Shown here: positions 56,319 to 64,000 of the stretch, piece by piece
Numbering within the stretch: position 1 is the first letter of the stretch
Layout: each line of letters starts with the position of its first letter
Source: Planococcus circulans
GTDB taxonomy: Bacteria > Bacillota > Bacilli > Bacillales_A > Planococcaceae
NCBI RefSeq assembly: GCF_020023385.1
Contig: NZ_JAIQCL010000004.1
Span: 226,948 to 290,947, forward strand
DNA: 64,000 nucleotides
Direction: 5' to 3'
Made by a program: the position numbers and the translations under genes
Notes under the pieces: generated by a model
Databases searched by the model: none
The model's input: only the letters and a program-made list of their open reading frames with translations
What the model was told of the DNA's origin: nothing

Positions 56319-57494
56319 TTAAACCGATTGCCCCACTTTTATGTGGCCTTTCAATAAATTCCTTGAGATGATCATGCGCTGGATTTCATCTGTTCCATCA
56401 TAAATTCTCCATAATCTCGCTTCACGGTACCAACGTTCAATCGGCAATTCCCTTGTATAGCCCATACCTCCATGAATTTGAAGAACCCGGTCCACAACCC
56501 GGTTGCCCATATTCGCCCCATAGAGTTTCGCCATGGACGCAAGATGGCGATTATCTTCCCCTTGGTCCAATGTGAAGGCCGCATTCAACACTAGCCATTT
56601 CGCCGCTTCAATTTCCACTGCTGAATCAGCAATCGGCCATTGGATCGCTTGGCGTTCCGCAATCGGCTTGCCGAAGGTTTTGCGGTCTTTTGAATAATCG
56701 ATGGCCATCTGCAGCAATCGTTCACTCATCCCGACAGCCCGTGCTCCAACCACCCAACGTGCAAAGCCGATCCATTCCAGCCCCAAATTATAGCCGCCGT
56801 TGATTTCGCCCAAAATATTCTCTTCCGGCACACGAACGTTGTCGAAAACCAGTCCGGCGGGGCCCCATTCGCCCATCGTATCGATGTATTCGGATTTCCA
56901 GCCCATCTCCCGGTCGACGATAAAACAGGTGACACCGGAACGGCCCGTTTGTTGATGCAATTCTTTGTCTGTGATGGCGATCACCATAACAAAGTCAGCT
57001 TCATTGCCTCCTGTGATAAAGGTTTTTTCGCCATTCAAGACCCATTCATTGCCGTCTTTGACAGCTGTCATCTTCAAATTTTGAGTATCGGATCCCGCTT
57101 CCGGTTCGGTCATTGCAAAACAGGATTTCTTTTCCCCATTGATCGTTGGGATCAAGTATTTCTTTTTTTGTTCCTCATTGCCGTAATAAAGGATGTTGTC
57201 GGCAGATCCTCCGAATGTAAAAGGCACGAAAGTTTTCGATACTTCCATCAAAACGATGGCCAGCATCATTTGCCCAAGATTCGATCCCCCGTATTCTTCG
57301 GGAGTGTTGATGCCCCAAAAGCCAAAATCCTTTGCTTTTTTCTGCAATTCCTTCATTTTTCCGGGGTCCAGGCTCGGACGCCCTTCCCTTTCATTTTTCA
57401 GCACTTCATTTTCCAGCGGAATCAATTCTTTTTCCACAAACCGGCGTATCGTTTTTTGGACCATCGTTTGTTCTTCTGATAAACGTAAATGCAT
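56319..57494 (-). CDS. Acyl-CoA dehydrogenase with Asp at the usual catalytic Glu position
   Basis: A 391-residue FAD enzyme. Seen: FWGINTPEEYGGSNLGQMML, SCFAMTEPEAGSDTQNLKMT, QIHGGMGYTRELPIERWYRE and RLWRIYDGTDEIQRMII. At the YEGT position of most members, which holds the catalytic Glu, this one has YDGT. Asp at this place is known in ACAD10/11-like and other branched members. The likely first oxidation step of the pathway after CoA activation. GGGGAG lies upstream of the ATG. Confidence 0.9.
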   Translation of the reverse strand: MHLRLSEEQTMVQKTIRRFVEKELIPLENEVLKNEREGRPSLDPGKMKELQKKAKDFGFWGINTPEEYGGSNLGQMMLAIVLMEVSKTFVPFTFGGSADNILYYGNEEQKKKYLIPTINGEKKSCFAMTEPEAGSDTQNLKMTAVKDGNEWVLNGEKTFITGGNEADFVMVIAITDKELHQQTGRSGVTCFIVDREMGWKSEYIDTMGEWGPAGLVFDNVRVPEENILGEINGGYNLGLEWIGFARWVVGARAVGMSERLLQMAIDYSKDRKTFGKPIAERQAIQWPIADSAVEIEAAKWLVLNAAFTLDQGEDNRHLASMAKLYGANMGNRVVDRVLQIHGGMGYTRELPIERWYREARLWRIYDGTDEIQRMIISRNLLKGHIKVGQSV

Positions 57495-57520
57495 GCTAAT
57501 CTCCCCATTTCCTTGTTTAT

Positions 57521-59089
57521 TTATAAATTGGCATATTGTTTTTGCAAAGCACGTTTCAGTATTTTCCCGACAGCTGTTTTTGGCAGTTCTTCCGCAAAAA
57601 TGATGGCTTCCGGCACTTTATAAGCAGATAGCTGGGTTCGGCAATACGCGATCAATTCTTCTTCCGTGGCTTGTTCATCCAAGACCACAACCGCTCGGAC
57701 CGTTTCTCCACGGTACTCATCCGGAACCCCGAACACCGCTGCTTCGCGGATGGCCGGATGATGATAGAGGACATTTTCCACTTCGATCGGATAGACATTA
57801 AAACCACTTGCCAGGATCATCTCTTTTTTCCGGCCAACAATGTAAAAGAACCCATCTTCGTCCATTTTCGCGAGATCTCCGGTATACAGCCAGTTATCAC
57901 GGATTGCGGATGCCGTTTCTTCCGGCCTGTTCCAATAACCTTTCATCACTTGCGGGCCTCGGACAACCAACTCGCCTATCGCACCGACAGGCAAGGTCTC
58001 TTCCCCAGTCGCGATATCGACAATCCGCGAATCCGTATTGGGTAAGGGAATCCCGATGCTGCCCTTTTTCTGCAAACCTTGAATCGGATTGCGGTGCGTT
58101 ACTGGGGATGCTTCGGATAATCCATAACCTTCCGCGATGGTTGTTCCGCTGATTGCATTGAAGCGATCAAGCACTTCCAACGGCAAAGGAGCTGACCCGC
58201 TGCTGCAGGATACCAAACAACTCAAGTCGAATTTTCTTGAGCGATGATAGTCCAGCAGAGCAATATACATAGTAGGCACTCCTGGAAACGCAGTGGGTTT
58301 TTCTTTTTCGATCAGCTCCACTACTTGGCCAACATCGAATTTGGGGACCAGAATCATACTGCCTCCGTTATAAAAAGTGACACTCATTCCGCTGGTCATC
58401 CCGTAAACATGGAATAGAGGCGAGATGGTCAGCACTTTCTCTTCTCCTTTTCTAGTCCTGATTTCCGAAGTTGCGGCACTTTGCAAAGTATTGGCGACAA
58501 TATTCCGATGCGTCAGCATGGCGCCTTTTGAAAGCCCGGTTGTCCCTCCTGTATATTGGATAACCGCTACATCCTCTTTTGGTTCTATCGAGATGTGGGG
58601 CCTATTGCCGGTTGGACCACCTTTTTCAAGGTCGCCATCGAGAGCCAGGGCCACTACATGCTGGACCGAAGTCTTATCTTTGATGCTATCGAACAAAGGC
58701 ATTAAGCGATCCAGTATGAGTAAAGCTTTTGTTTCCGAGTCATTGAGGATGTGGAGAAGTTCTGCCGGCTGAAACATCGGATTCAACTGGACGATTGTTG
58801 CGCCACAGGAAAGTGCGGCATAGAAACTGATGGGATATTGCGGACAGTTCGGCAGCATGATGGCCACTCGATCATTTTTCCGGATGCCCATTCCGTAAAG
58901 TTCTTCCGCAAAATTTCCGATGGCCTCATCCAGTTTCTTATAGCTATAAGTCTTTTCGAAAAAGCTGACCGCTGTATGGTCTGGATATTTTTCTGTTGAC
59001 TGCTTGAACAATTCCACTAGCGATATATCCGGTATTTCAATGCTTTTTGGATTTCCTTCTGCTACATGCTTTAACCAAGGTCTATCCAT
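57521..59089 (-). CDS. Long-chain-type acyl-CoA ligase (AMP-forming)
   Basis: A 522-residue member of the ANL superfamily that activates a carboxylic acid via an acyl-adenylate to the CoA thioester. P-loop IQYTGGTTGLSKGAMLTH, EGYGLSEASP (A5), WLYTGDLAKMDEDGFFYIVG with the adenylate Asp, and the C-terminal Lys in PKTAVGKILKRAL. GGAGGAAAAG precedes the ATG. LcfB-like by sequence feel. Gives entry into the pathway for the acid brought in by the Liv-type importer. Confidence 0.93.
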   Translation of the reverse strand: MDRPWLKHVAEGNPKSIEIPDISLVELFKQSTEKYPDHTAVSFFEKTYSYKKLDEAIGNFAEELYGMGIRKNDRVAIMLPNCPQYPISFYAALSCGATIVQLNPMFQPAELLHILNDSETKALLILDRLMPLFDSIKDKTSVQHVVALALDGDLEKGGPTGNRPHISIEPKEDVAVIQYTGGTTGLSKGAMLTHRNIVANTLQSAATSEIRTRKGEEKVLTISPLFHVYGMTSGMSVTFYNGGSMILVPKFDVGQVVELIEKEKPTAFPGVPTMYIALLDYHRSRKFDLSCLVSCSSGSAPLPLEVLDRFNAISGTTIAEGYGLSEASPVTHRNPIQGLQKKGSIGIPLPNTDSRIVDIATGEETLPVGAIGELVVRGPQVMKGYWNRPEETASAIRDNWLYTGDLAKMDEDGFFYIVGRKKEMILASGFNVYPIEVENVLYHHPAIREAAVFGVPDEYRGETVRAVVVLDEQATEEELIAYCRTQLSAYKVPEAIIFAEELPKTAVGKILKRALQKQYANL

Positions 59090-59139
59090 ACTTTTCCTCC
59101 TTCAGCCTTCTATACTGTTTCAAGGTTCATCAAAACTCT

Positions 59140-59910
59140 TTATAAAGAACTTCCGCCATCCACCGCAATTACTTGGCCTGTTATGTAATCACTTGCAGCA
59201 CCCGCCAGGAAAAGCGCTGCTCCCTGAAGCGATCTCGGATCCCCTAATTTTTTCATCGGGTTTTTATTGACGAGCGTCTCCGTATGCTTTTCGATGACAT
59301 GCTGCGTCATCTTCGTTTCAAAAAATCCAGGTGCGATAGCATTGACGTACAATCCATGCCCTGCCCATTTACGTGCTAAATCTTTAGTGAAATGATGGAC
59401 AGCCGCTTTGCTGGTGCTGTAACCGATGGCATTCAGCACTTCCGGAGGTTCCGCTCTCAATCCGGCGACCGAACCGATATTGATGATTTTTCCATAGCCA
59501 TTGCGGATCATATGCACGCCTACTTCCTTGGACATGAGGAAAGTACCCGTAACATTGACATTCATCACTTTTTCCCAGGCATCCAGCGGCATTCTTTCCG
59601 TCTCTTCTCCCCAGGTTGCCCCACTGTTATTGACCAGGATGTCGATGCTGCCAAAATCGGACAGTACCGACTGAACCACTGTTTTTACCTGCTCCTCGTC
59701 ACCCACATGGCATTCATAAGCACGGGCTTTAATGCCAAAGCGGCTTTCCAATTGATCGGCCGTCTCTTGGCAATTTTTCACTTTGCGGGAGCAGACCGCT
59801 ATATTCGCGCCGTATTCTGCAAAGACTTCTGCTATATTCCGGCCAAGGCCACTTCCACCTCCAGTGATCAAAGCTGTTTTGCCCGTCAAGTCAAATAAAG
59901 AATCCATCAT
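59140..59910 (-). CDS. SDR-family oxidoreductase, first gene of the catabolic operon
   Basis: A 256-residue short-chain dehydrogenase. TGGGSGLGR (16-24), NNSG, Ser147 in NIGSVAGLR and Tyr164/Lys168 in GYSTSKAA are all intact. AGGGG lies seven bases before the first of two adjacent ATGs (59910 or 59907). It ends 50 bp before the CoA ligase. It may act on a hydroxyl or keto group specific to the substrate, leaving the FabG-like enzyme for the beta-oxidation step. Directly preceded by the paired operator-like motifs. Confidence 0.9.
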   Translation of the reverse strand: MMDSLFDLTGKTALITGGGSGLGRNIAEVFAEYGANIAVCSRKVKNCQETADQLESRFGIKARAYECHVGDEEQVKTVVQSVLSDFGSIDILVNNSGATWGEETERMPLDAWEKVMNVNVTGTFLMSKEVGVHMIRNGYGKIINIGSVAGLRAEPPEVLNAIGYSTSKAAVHHFTKDLARKWAGHGLYVNAIAPGFFETKMTQHVIEKHTETLVNKNPMKKLGDPRSLQGAALFLAGAASDYITGQVIAVDGGSSL

Positions 59911-59927
59911 TACCTCGCCCCTTATAC

Positions 59928-59965
59928 ATACTGAACGGTCGGTACTTAATACTGAACGGACGGTA
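59928..59965. promoter_or_regulatory. Two TetR-type operator-like sites
   Basis: The 17-bp motif ATACTGAACGG(T/A)CGGTA occurs at 59928-59944 and 59949-59965, a spacing of 21 bp (two helical turns). Each is an imperfect palindrome around ACYGAMCGKTCRGT, a shape known for TetR-family operators of acyl-CoA catabolism. They lie 18 bp upstream of the first gene of the operon and overlap the probable promoter. The TetR gene at 46480-47055 is the candidate binder (inference). Confidence 0.7.
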
Positions 59966-60012
59966 TGTTAATATTTTTAAAAAACCTTTTACGACAGGAG
60001 ACATAAAAGGAA

Positions 60013-60026
60013 TGTAAGCGCTTTAG
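60013..60026. promoter_or_regulatory. Candidate cre (CcpA) site
   Basis: TGTAAGCGCTTTAG matches 12 of 14 positions of the Bacillus cre consensus TGWNANCGNTNWCA, failing only at the last two. It lies about 105 bp upstream of the first gene of the catabolic operon. Confidence 0.45.
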
Positions 60027-60092
60027 TTTTCTTAAAATTCAGTATACATGAACAAGTAGATTTTGTTAACAGTATTTTTCGATTTCTGTATC

Positions 60093-60136
60093 TAAAAAAA
60101 ATCCATTACACACCTCAAGGCGACAGTAATGGATTG
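60093..60136 (-). terminator. Terminator of the CoA ligase/thioesterase operon
   Basis: On the minus strand AATCCATTAC / GTAATGGATT is followed by eight T, just past the thioesterase stop. Confidence 0.92.
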
Positions 60137-60143
60137 CTGCTGA

Positions 60144-60542
60144 TTATTTTTTCTTTTTGACAATCGCTACGGTGCATCGTGAAATGCAAATAAGCTTTTC
60201 CTCTTCATCTACAATCTTGATGTCCCAGACCATCGTTGTTCTTCCTTTATGTAAGGGTGTGCCGGTAGCCTTCACTAGGCCATCCTGTTTGCCGCGAAGG
60301 TGATTGGCGTTGATTTCTAAGCCGACGGCAATTTCGTTCTCCTGGTCGATTAAATGCCAGGTTCCCACACTGGCGACCGATTCAGCTAATACGACGGAAG
60401 CTCCTCCGTGGAGCTGTCCAAAAGGCTGGTGGGTTGCTGCATGAACGGGCATGGTCGCTACTACTTTATCCGGGGTGATTTCAACGTATTCAATTCCTAG
60501 AACACCTACAATCGTTTCTTCCACCGGTTTCATTTGCATCAT
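60144..60542 (-). CDS. PaaI-type hotdog thioesterase
   Basis: A 132-residue hotdog thioesterase with the PaaI signature HQPFGQLHGGASVVLAESVA (catalytic region) and GLEINANHLRGKQDG. Several in-frame starts exist (60611, 60560, 60542, 60539); AAGGAG sits six bases before 60542, which also gives the normal family length. It follows the CoA ligase gene on the same strand and shares the terminator, so they form one operon. Members hydrolyse hydroxyphenylacetyl-, 1,4-dihydroxy-2-naphthoyl- or other aryl/acyl-CoA. Confidence 0.87.
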   Translation of the reverse strand: MMQMKPVEETIVGVLGIEYVEITPDKVVATMPVHAATHQPFGQLHGGASVVLAESVASVGTWHLIDQENEIAVGLEINANHLRGKQDGLVKATGTPLHKGRTTMVWDIKIVDEEEKLICISRCTVAIVKKKK

Positions 60543-60614
60543 GGCACTCTCCTTTTCCATTTTAAAACCCCTCAGCCTTTGCTTGTATTCGGCTGAGGAG
60601 CCATATCCCATTTC

Positions 60615-62171
60615 TTATACATTACTTTTTGCATAGAGTTCACGCAAGAGGAATTTTTGGATCTTCCCGCTGGCATTGCGCGGCAGCTCATCAACAAAGC
60701 AATAGGTTCTGGGTCGTTTAAAGCGGGCAAGCTTATCATTATTGAGACAGAATTCTTCTAGGTGTTGTTCGGTCAGCCCTGCATCCTTAACGACAACAAA
60801 CGCCATTACCGCTTCGCCCCATTTTTCATCAGGAATTCCAAGCACCGCCACATCCTGAATGAGCTCATGCTCATGCAGCACGTCTTCCACTTCTCGTGGA
60901 TAGATATTCTCACCGCCGCTGATGATCATATCGTCCACCCGATCGGCCACGAACAGATAGCCGTCTTCATCCAAATACCCTAAATCACTTGTATGATACC
61001 AGCCTTTATATAAAACACGAGAAGTGGCTTGTGGGCGGTGGAAGTATCCGGCCATCATGCTCGGCCCACGAACGATGATTTCACCGACTTCAAATGCCTC
61101 TAATCTTTCGTCCGGCTCTGATGGACCTTTTTCATTTGGCCGAACGATTCGAATTTCATGGTTAAAGGCGGGTTTGCCGGCAGACCCCGCTTTGGTCAGC
61201 TGCTCATCTTCAGCCAGAAATGTAATCGCCGGACCCATTTCCGTCTGGCCGTATGCCTGAATCAAATCGATTCCCAATACTTCCTTTACACGTTTGACCA
61301 GCACAGGTGCCATTGGAGCCGCTCCATATAATCCCCGCTGCAAAGTTTTGACTTTCGCATCCGCTCCGTCCAATTCAGTCATCATGCTCCACATGGTTGG
61401 TACCGCGAACATGACGGTAACTTTTTCTTTTTCGACTGTGTCCAGAGCTTCTTGAGGATTGAATTGGTGCATGATCACACTGGAAGCTCCAGCCTGGACA
61501 CGCGGAATGATGCAGCAATGCAGTTCTGCGCAATGAAACATCGGCGCAATAACCAGACCTACATCATTTTTCGTATATTTCAACATCGCAATGCATGTCA
61601 TGCTTTGTTCAGCCATGTCGCGATGGCGGTGAATGACACCTTTCGGCCTTCCTGTAGTCCCACTTGTATACATAATGGCATACGTATCCATCTCATCGAC
61701 CTGCACACATGGATCTGTCACAGATGCTTCGCTGAGCCGCTCCCGGTAGCTAACTGCATAGTCTGGAACTTTTTCATCTATATACCAGAATTGAATACTT
61801 GGAAAATGCGCAGCAACTCCCTCAATCGTCTCTTTTAAAGCTTCTTCAAACAAAACGACTTCGGGTGTTGCATCATTTAAGATATACGCCAGTTCTTCAG
61901 GCTTTAAACGGAAATTGATGGGATTGAACACAGCACCGATTTTCGCACAGGCAAATAATGCAGTAGGCAGTTCACTATTATTGAACAAAAAACTTGAAAC
62001 ACGGTCCCCTTTACTGACGCCCGCCGTTGTTAGAGCATTCGCCAGGCGATGAACTTCCTCGCTCCATTGCGAATAGGTCCATCTTTCCTCTCTTCTCAAA
62101 TCAACCAAGGCTTCTTTATCCGGGTATCTGCTTACCGTTTGATCAAAGATTTTGCCAAGTGTCGCATACAT
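60615..62171 (-). CDS. Acyl-CoA ligase (AMP-forming), second copy
   Basis: A 518-residue ANL ligase. P-loop IMYTSGTTGRPKGVIHRH, QAYGQTEMGP, GWYHTSDLGYLDEDGYLFVA and the C-terminal Lys in PRNASGKIQKFLL. The start at 62171 has AAGGAGG upstream. It differs clearly from the ligase at 57521-59089 and is of the medium-chain/aryl FadD3-like type. The acid activated is unknown. Paired with the thioesterase downstream in one operon. Confidence 0.92.
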   Translation of the reverse strand: MYATLGKIFDQTVSRYPDKEALVDLRREERWTYSQWSEEVHRLANALTTAGVSKGDRVSSFLFNNSELPTALFACAKIGAVFNPINFRLKPEELAYILNDATPEVVLFEEALKETIEGVAAHFPSIQFWYIDEKVPDYAVSYRERLSEASVTDPCVQVDEMDTYAIMYTSGTTGRPKGVIHRHRDMAEQSMTCIAMLKYTKNDVGLVIAPMFHCAELHCCIIPRVQAGASSVIMHQFNPQEALDTVEKEKVTVMFAVPTMWSMMTELDGADAKVKTLQRGLYGAAPMAPVLVKRVKEVLGIDLIQAYGQTEMGPAITFLAEDEQLTKAGSAGKPAFNHEIRIVRPNEKGPSEPDERLEAFEVGEIIVRGPSMMAGYFHRPQATSRVLYKGWYHTSDLGYLDEDGYLFVADRVDDMIISGGENIYPREVEDVLHEHELIQDVAVLGIPDEKWGEAVMAFVVVKDAGLTEQHLEEFCLNNDKLARFKRPRTYCFVDELPRNASGKIQKFLLRELYAKSNV

Positions 62172-62520
62172 TTTTTCTTCCTCCTTATAATGAATCGGTT
62201 TCACCCCTTTCATGATGTCAGAAAAAACGCAATATTGCAACAATTCAAAGTCTCATTTTGTAGCAGGAGATTAGTCCCCTTTCTTATAAACATTCATCCA
62301 AACCAATCAATTTCATTCAAGTATTTTTTAAGGATCCCTCATTAGTATTTTAGGAGTCTTTAAAACATAGTTCCATAAAATAATTAGGATTATTTTGCAT
62401 CTGCTCTTAAGTTTTTTCTAATAAGACCGATATCTATAGGTATGCAATAGTTTTTTTATCAGATGGAGAAAACTGAAGTAAAAGCGAATTAGCAAAATGG
62501 TTTTTTATTACCTTTATCTT

Positions 62521-62537
62521 TGTAACACAAATGTAAT
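62521..62537 (+). promoter_or_regulatory. WalR (YycF) box
   Basis: TGTAAC-N5-TGTAAT at 62521-62537 is an exact match to the WalR direct repeat TGTWAH-N5-TGTWAH. It lies just upstream of the -35 element of a cell-wall hydrolase gene, the usual place for activation by the WalRK system. Confidence 0.85.
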
Positions 62538-62548
62538 ATTGAAACTTA

Positions 62549-62577
62549 TTGCCTACACCTTAGTAATTATATAGAAT
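62549..62577 (+). promoter_or_regulatory. SigA-type promoter of the LysM/NlpC gene
   Basis: TTGCCT (62549-62554), 17-bp spacer, TAGAAT (62572-62577). The modest -35 is in line with dependence on an activator bound at the WalR box 12 bp upstream. Confidence 0.6.
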
Positions 62578-62640
62578 TAAGGAATCCACAGATAATAGAT
62601 TGAATTATCTATAAATAGACAAAGAAAAAGGGGTTTGGGA

Positions 62641-63690
62641 ATGCGAAAAATTATTTTTACATTATTTGCAGCTACTGCATTAACATTTGCAATCGGGGCT
62701 TCCGATACAGAAGCCAGCACTTACACAGTGAAACCAGGAGATACATTATGGAAAATCGCTTCAAGTAATAAGGTATCAGTGGATCAATTGCTGACTTGGA
62801 ATAAACTTTCGTCCAATTCGATTCATCCGAACCAGACCATCAAAGTCGCAGCTGTTTCAACTCCAGCGGCTCCTCCACAGAAAACCAGCATCCCTAAAAC
62901 ACCAACGAACTCTGCAACTACTTATACCGTAAAAGCCGGTGACACGTTATCACATATCGCACGGGTTCACAGCACCAGCGTCAGCTCCATTCAACAATTG
63001 AACAAACTATCCGGGAGCAACATCCAGCCAGGGCAAAAATTGACGGTCAGTGGAAAATTACAGCCAGCTGCACCGGCTGTAATCGTTAAAACGCCAGCCG
63101 CACCAGTTATCTCTAAAACAAGTACATACCGCGTGGTCAGCGGCGATACATTGACCAATATCGCTCAGCGCCATGGCACTTCCGTTTCCCAACTGATGAG
63201 CTTAAACGGTATGAAAACAAGCTCGATCCGTATCGGCCAAGTATTGAAAGTAACCGGCGAATCGGTCAGCAAGAAACCAGTGACGGTTTCAAACCCAGTT
63301 GCGGCACCATCGACTTCCGGAAAAGTTTCATCACTCGTATCGATCGCCAACTCTTTCTTGGGTACACCTTACAAATGGGGCGGCGCAGCACCCGGTGGAT
63401 TTGATTGCAGCGGCTTCATCTATTATGTATACAATCAGGCAGGAATCAGCGTGCCGCGTACGAATACGACCGGACTCGATGCTATCTCTTCCAATGTAAG
63501 TTCACCACAGGTCGGTGATTTTGTATTCTTTAAAGATACATACCGCCCAGGAATTTCACATATGGGTATTTTCATCGGTAATAACAGCTTTATCCATGCC
63601 GGGGGCGACCGCGTCCAAATCACCAGCCTGAGCGACAGCTACTGGAGCAAACACTTCGACAGTTACCAGCGTTTAAATGTAATGAGGTAA
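62641..63690 (+). CDS. LysM / NlpC-P60 peptidoglycan endopeptidase
   Basis: A 349-residue secreted cell-wall hydrolase. Signal peptide about 1-25. Three LysM domains at about 27-69, 94-136 and 162-203, each with the pattern YxVxxGDTLxxIA, joined by Pro/Ala/Thr linkers. The NlpC/P60 domain spans 228-347 with catalytic Cys256 in FDCSGFIYYVYN, His307 in ISHMGIFIG and His319 in FIHAGG. It cuts D-Glu-diaminopimelate type links, as LytF/LytE/CwlS. ATG at 62641 has AGGGG upstream; the TTG at 62635 is too near. Repeat array C begins just after its stop. Confidence 0.95.
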   Translation: MRKIIFTLFAATALTFAIGASDTEASTYTVKPGDTLWKIASSNKVSVDQLLTWNKLSSNSIHPNQTIKVAAVSTPAAPPQKTSIPKTPTNSATTYTVKAGDTLSHIARVHSTSVSSIQQLNKLSGSNIQPGQKLTVSGKLQPAAPAVIVKTPAAPVISKTSTYRVVSGDTLTNIAQRHGTSVSQLMSLNGMKTSSIRIGQVLKVTGESVSKKPVTVSNPVAAPSTSGKVSSLVSIANSFLGTPYKWGGAAPGGFDCSGFIYYVYNQAGISVPRTNTTGLDAISSNVSSPQVGDFVFFKDTYRPGISHMGIFIGNNSFIHAGGDRVQITSLSDSYWSKHFDSYQRLNVMR

Positions 63691-63691
63691 C

Positions 63692-63959
63692 AAGAAAAGT
63701 GAAAGTGCCTGGTCAGCTCTGAAAGGCATAAGGCAGACCAGCAGAGTGGCGTTCTTTGCCACGTCGGTGGGTTGACTTATGATCCGAAGAGCTAGGCACT
63801 TGCAACTGGACAACAGGAAAAGCGGAGGTGCCCGTATAGAACCGACAGGCTTAAGGCAGTTTGCCGAAGCGGCGTTTTGTGCCGCACAGGCAAGCGAACT
63901 TAAGACCCCGAGGTTTTGGGCGCTGGAGCTGGACAACAAGAAAAGCGCAAGCGCCTTTC
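63692..63959 (+). repeat. Array C: two palindromic repeat units plus stub
   Basis: Unit 1 spans about 63692-63813 and unit 2 63814-63936, followed by a stub (63937-63959) reading AAGAAAAGCGCAAGCGCC. Unit 1 is close to unit 2 of array B on the other strand: both have GAAAGTGCCTG, CTTATGA-CCGA-GAGCTAGGCACTTGCAACTGGACA. Unit 2 has CCGACAGGCTTAAGGCAG and CTTAAGACCCCGAGG as in array A. The array begins one base after the hydrolase stop, in sense direction. The last 40 bases of the window hold nothing else clear. Confidence 0.85.
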
Positions 63960-64000
63960 AATAGAGGAAAAAAAAAGCAGCATCGGTTAAGCCGGTACTG

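Larger units (their letters stand above)
62172..62640. other. Intergenic region upstream of the cell-wall hydrolase
   Basis: About 470 bp of AT-rich DNA between divergent genes. It holds the WalR box and a SigA promoter for the hydrolase (given separately). A small hairpin ACCGATATCTATAGGT lies near 62428-62443. No small gene was found. Confidence 0.5.

Noticed and set aside
60013..60026. Treating the cre-like site as certain
   Set aside because: Two of the 14 consensus positions fail, so it is kept only as a low-confidence feature.
63673..63964. Frames on both strands across array C
   Set aside because: Translation of the repeat units only; they share peptide words with frames in array B because the DNA repeats are related.

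Overview
The window looks like chromosomal DNA of a low-to-moderate GC Bacillota, most probably a member of the Planococcaceae (Planococcus/Planomicrobium type). This rests on strong Shine-Dalgarno sequences, frequent GTG/TTG starts, SigA-, SigB-, WalR- and CcpA-type sites, a Bacillus-type guanine riboswitch in front of xpt-pbuX, and many proteins resembling Bacillus Y-genes (YkvI, YflT, YvbH, YhfI, YkvR, YdbM-like). No rRNA, tRNA, prophage, transposase or CRISPR array was found. The genus is an inference.

Layout. Positions 1-18 kb hold mostly single genes and small operons: a 5'-truncated erythromycin esterase homologue, an aldo/keto reductase, an ATP-grasp ligase, oligoendopeptidase F (pepF), an NCS2 permease, redox enzymes, a SigB-dependent YflT-like stress gene, a YkvI-like membrane protein, an acyl-CoA dehydrogenase/DUF3219 pair and a ComEC-like metallo-beta-lactamase lipoprotein with DUF3006. 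Positions 17.8-26.5 kb are a complete glycogen operon glgB-glgC-glgD-glgA-glgP followed by an SDR gene. Positions 26.7-38 kb hold a Sco copper chaperone pair, Pgl-type lactonase, shikimate kinase, proline dehydrogenase, an extradiol (MhqA/O-type) dioxygenase, a degenerate M50-like membrane protein, a membrane-anchored esterase and the riboswitch-controlled xpt-pbuX operon. Positions 38-46.5 kb hold a YvbH-type PH protein, a DUF4139-type protein, a type-B carboxylesterase, formate-tetrahydrofolate ligase, a 23-residue repeat protein, a 50-residue small protein and ogt.

Positions 47-60 kb are one co-directional block on the minus strand: SDR, acyl-CoA ligase, acyl-CoA dehydrogenase, FabG-like SDR, two overlapping MaoC-type hydratase genes, thiolase, thioesterase, second acyl-CoA dehydrogenase, then a five-gene Liv-type ABC importer, and a TetR regulator behind it. 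It encodes uptake, CoA activation and a full beta-oxidation cycle for an unidentified carboxylic acid. Two copies of a 17-bp operator-like motif and a CcpA-like site lie in front of the first gene. A second acyl-CoA ligase with a PaaI-type thioesterase forms a separate terminated operon, and a LysM/NlpC-P60 hydrolase with a WalR box ends the window.

The least explained feature is a family of ~115-125 bp imperfect-palindrome repeats in three arrays (4 + 2 + 2 units plus stubs). All arrays have the same polarity as the gene that precedes them, and two start within a few bases of a stop codon. Other points of interest are an SDR whose YxxxK lysine is Asn, a probable inactive site-2-protease homologue, a 20-bp periodic repeat behind pepF, and a 650-bp gene-free region with several strong hairpins.
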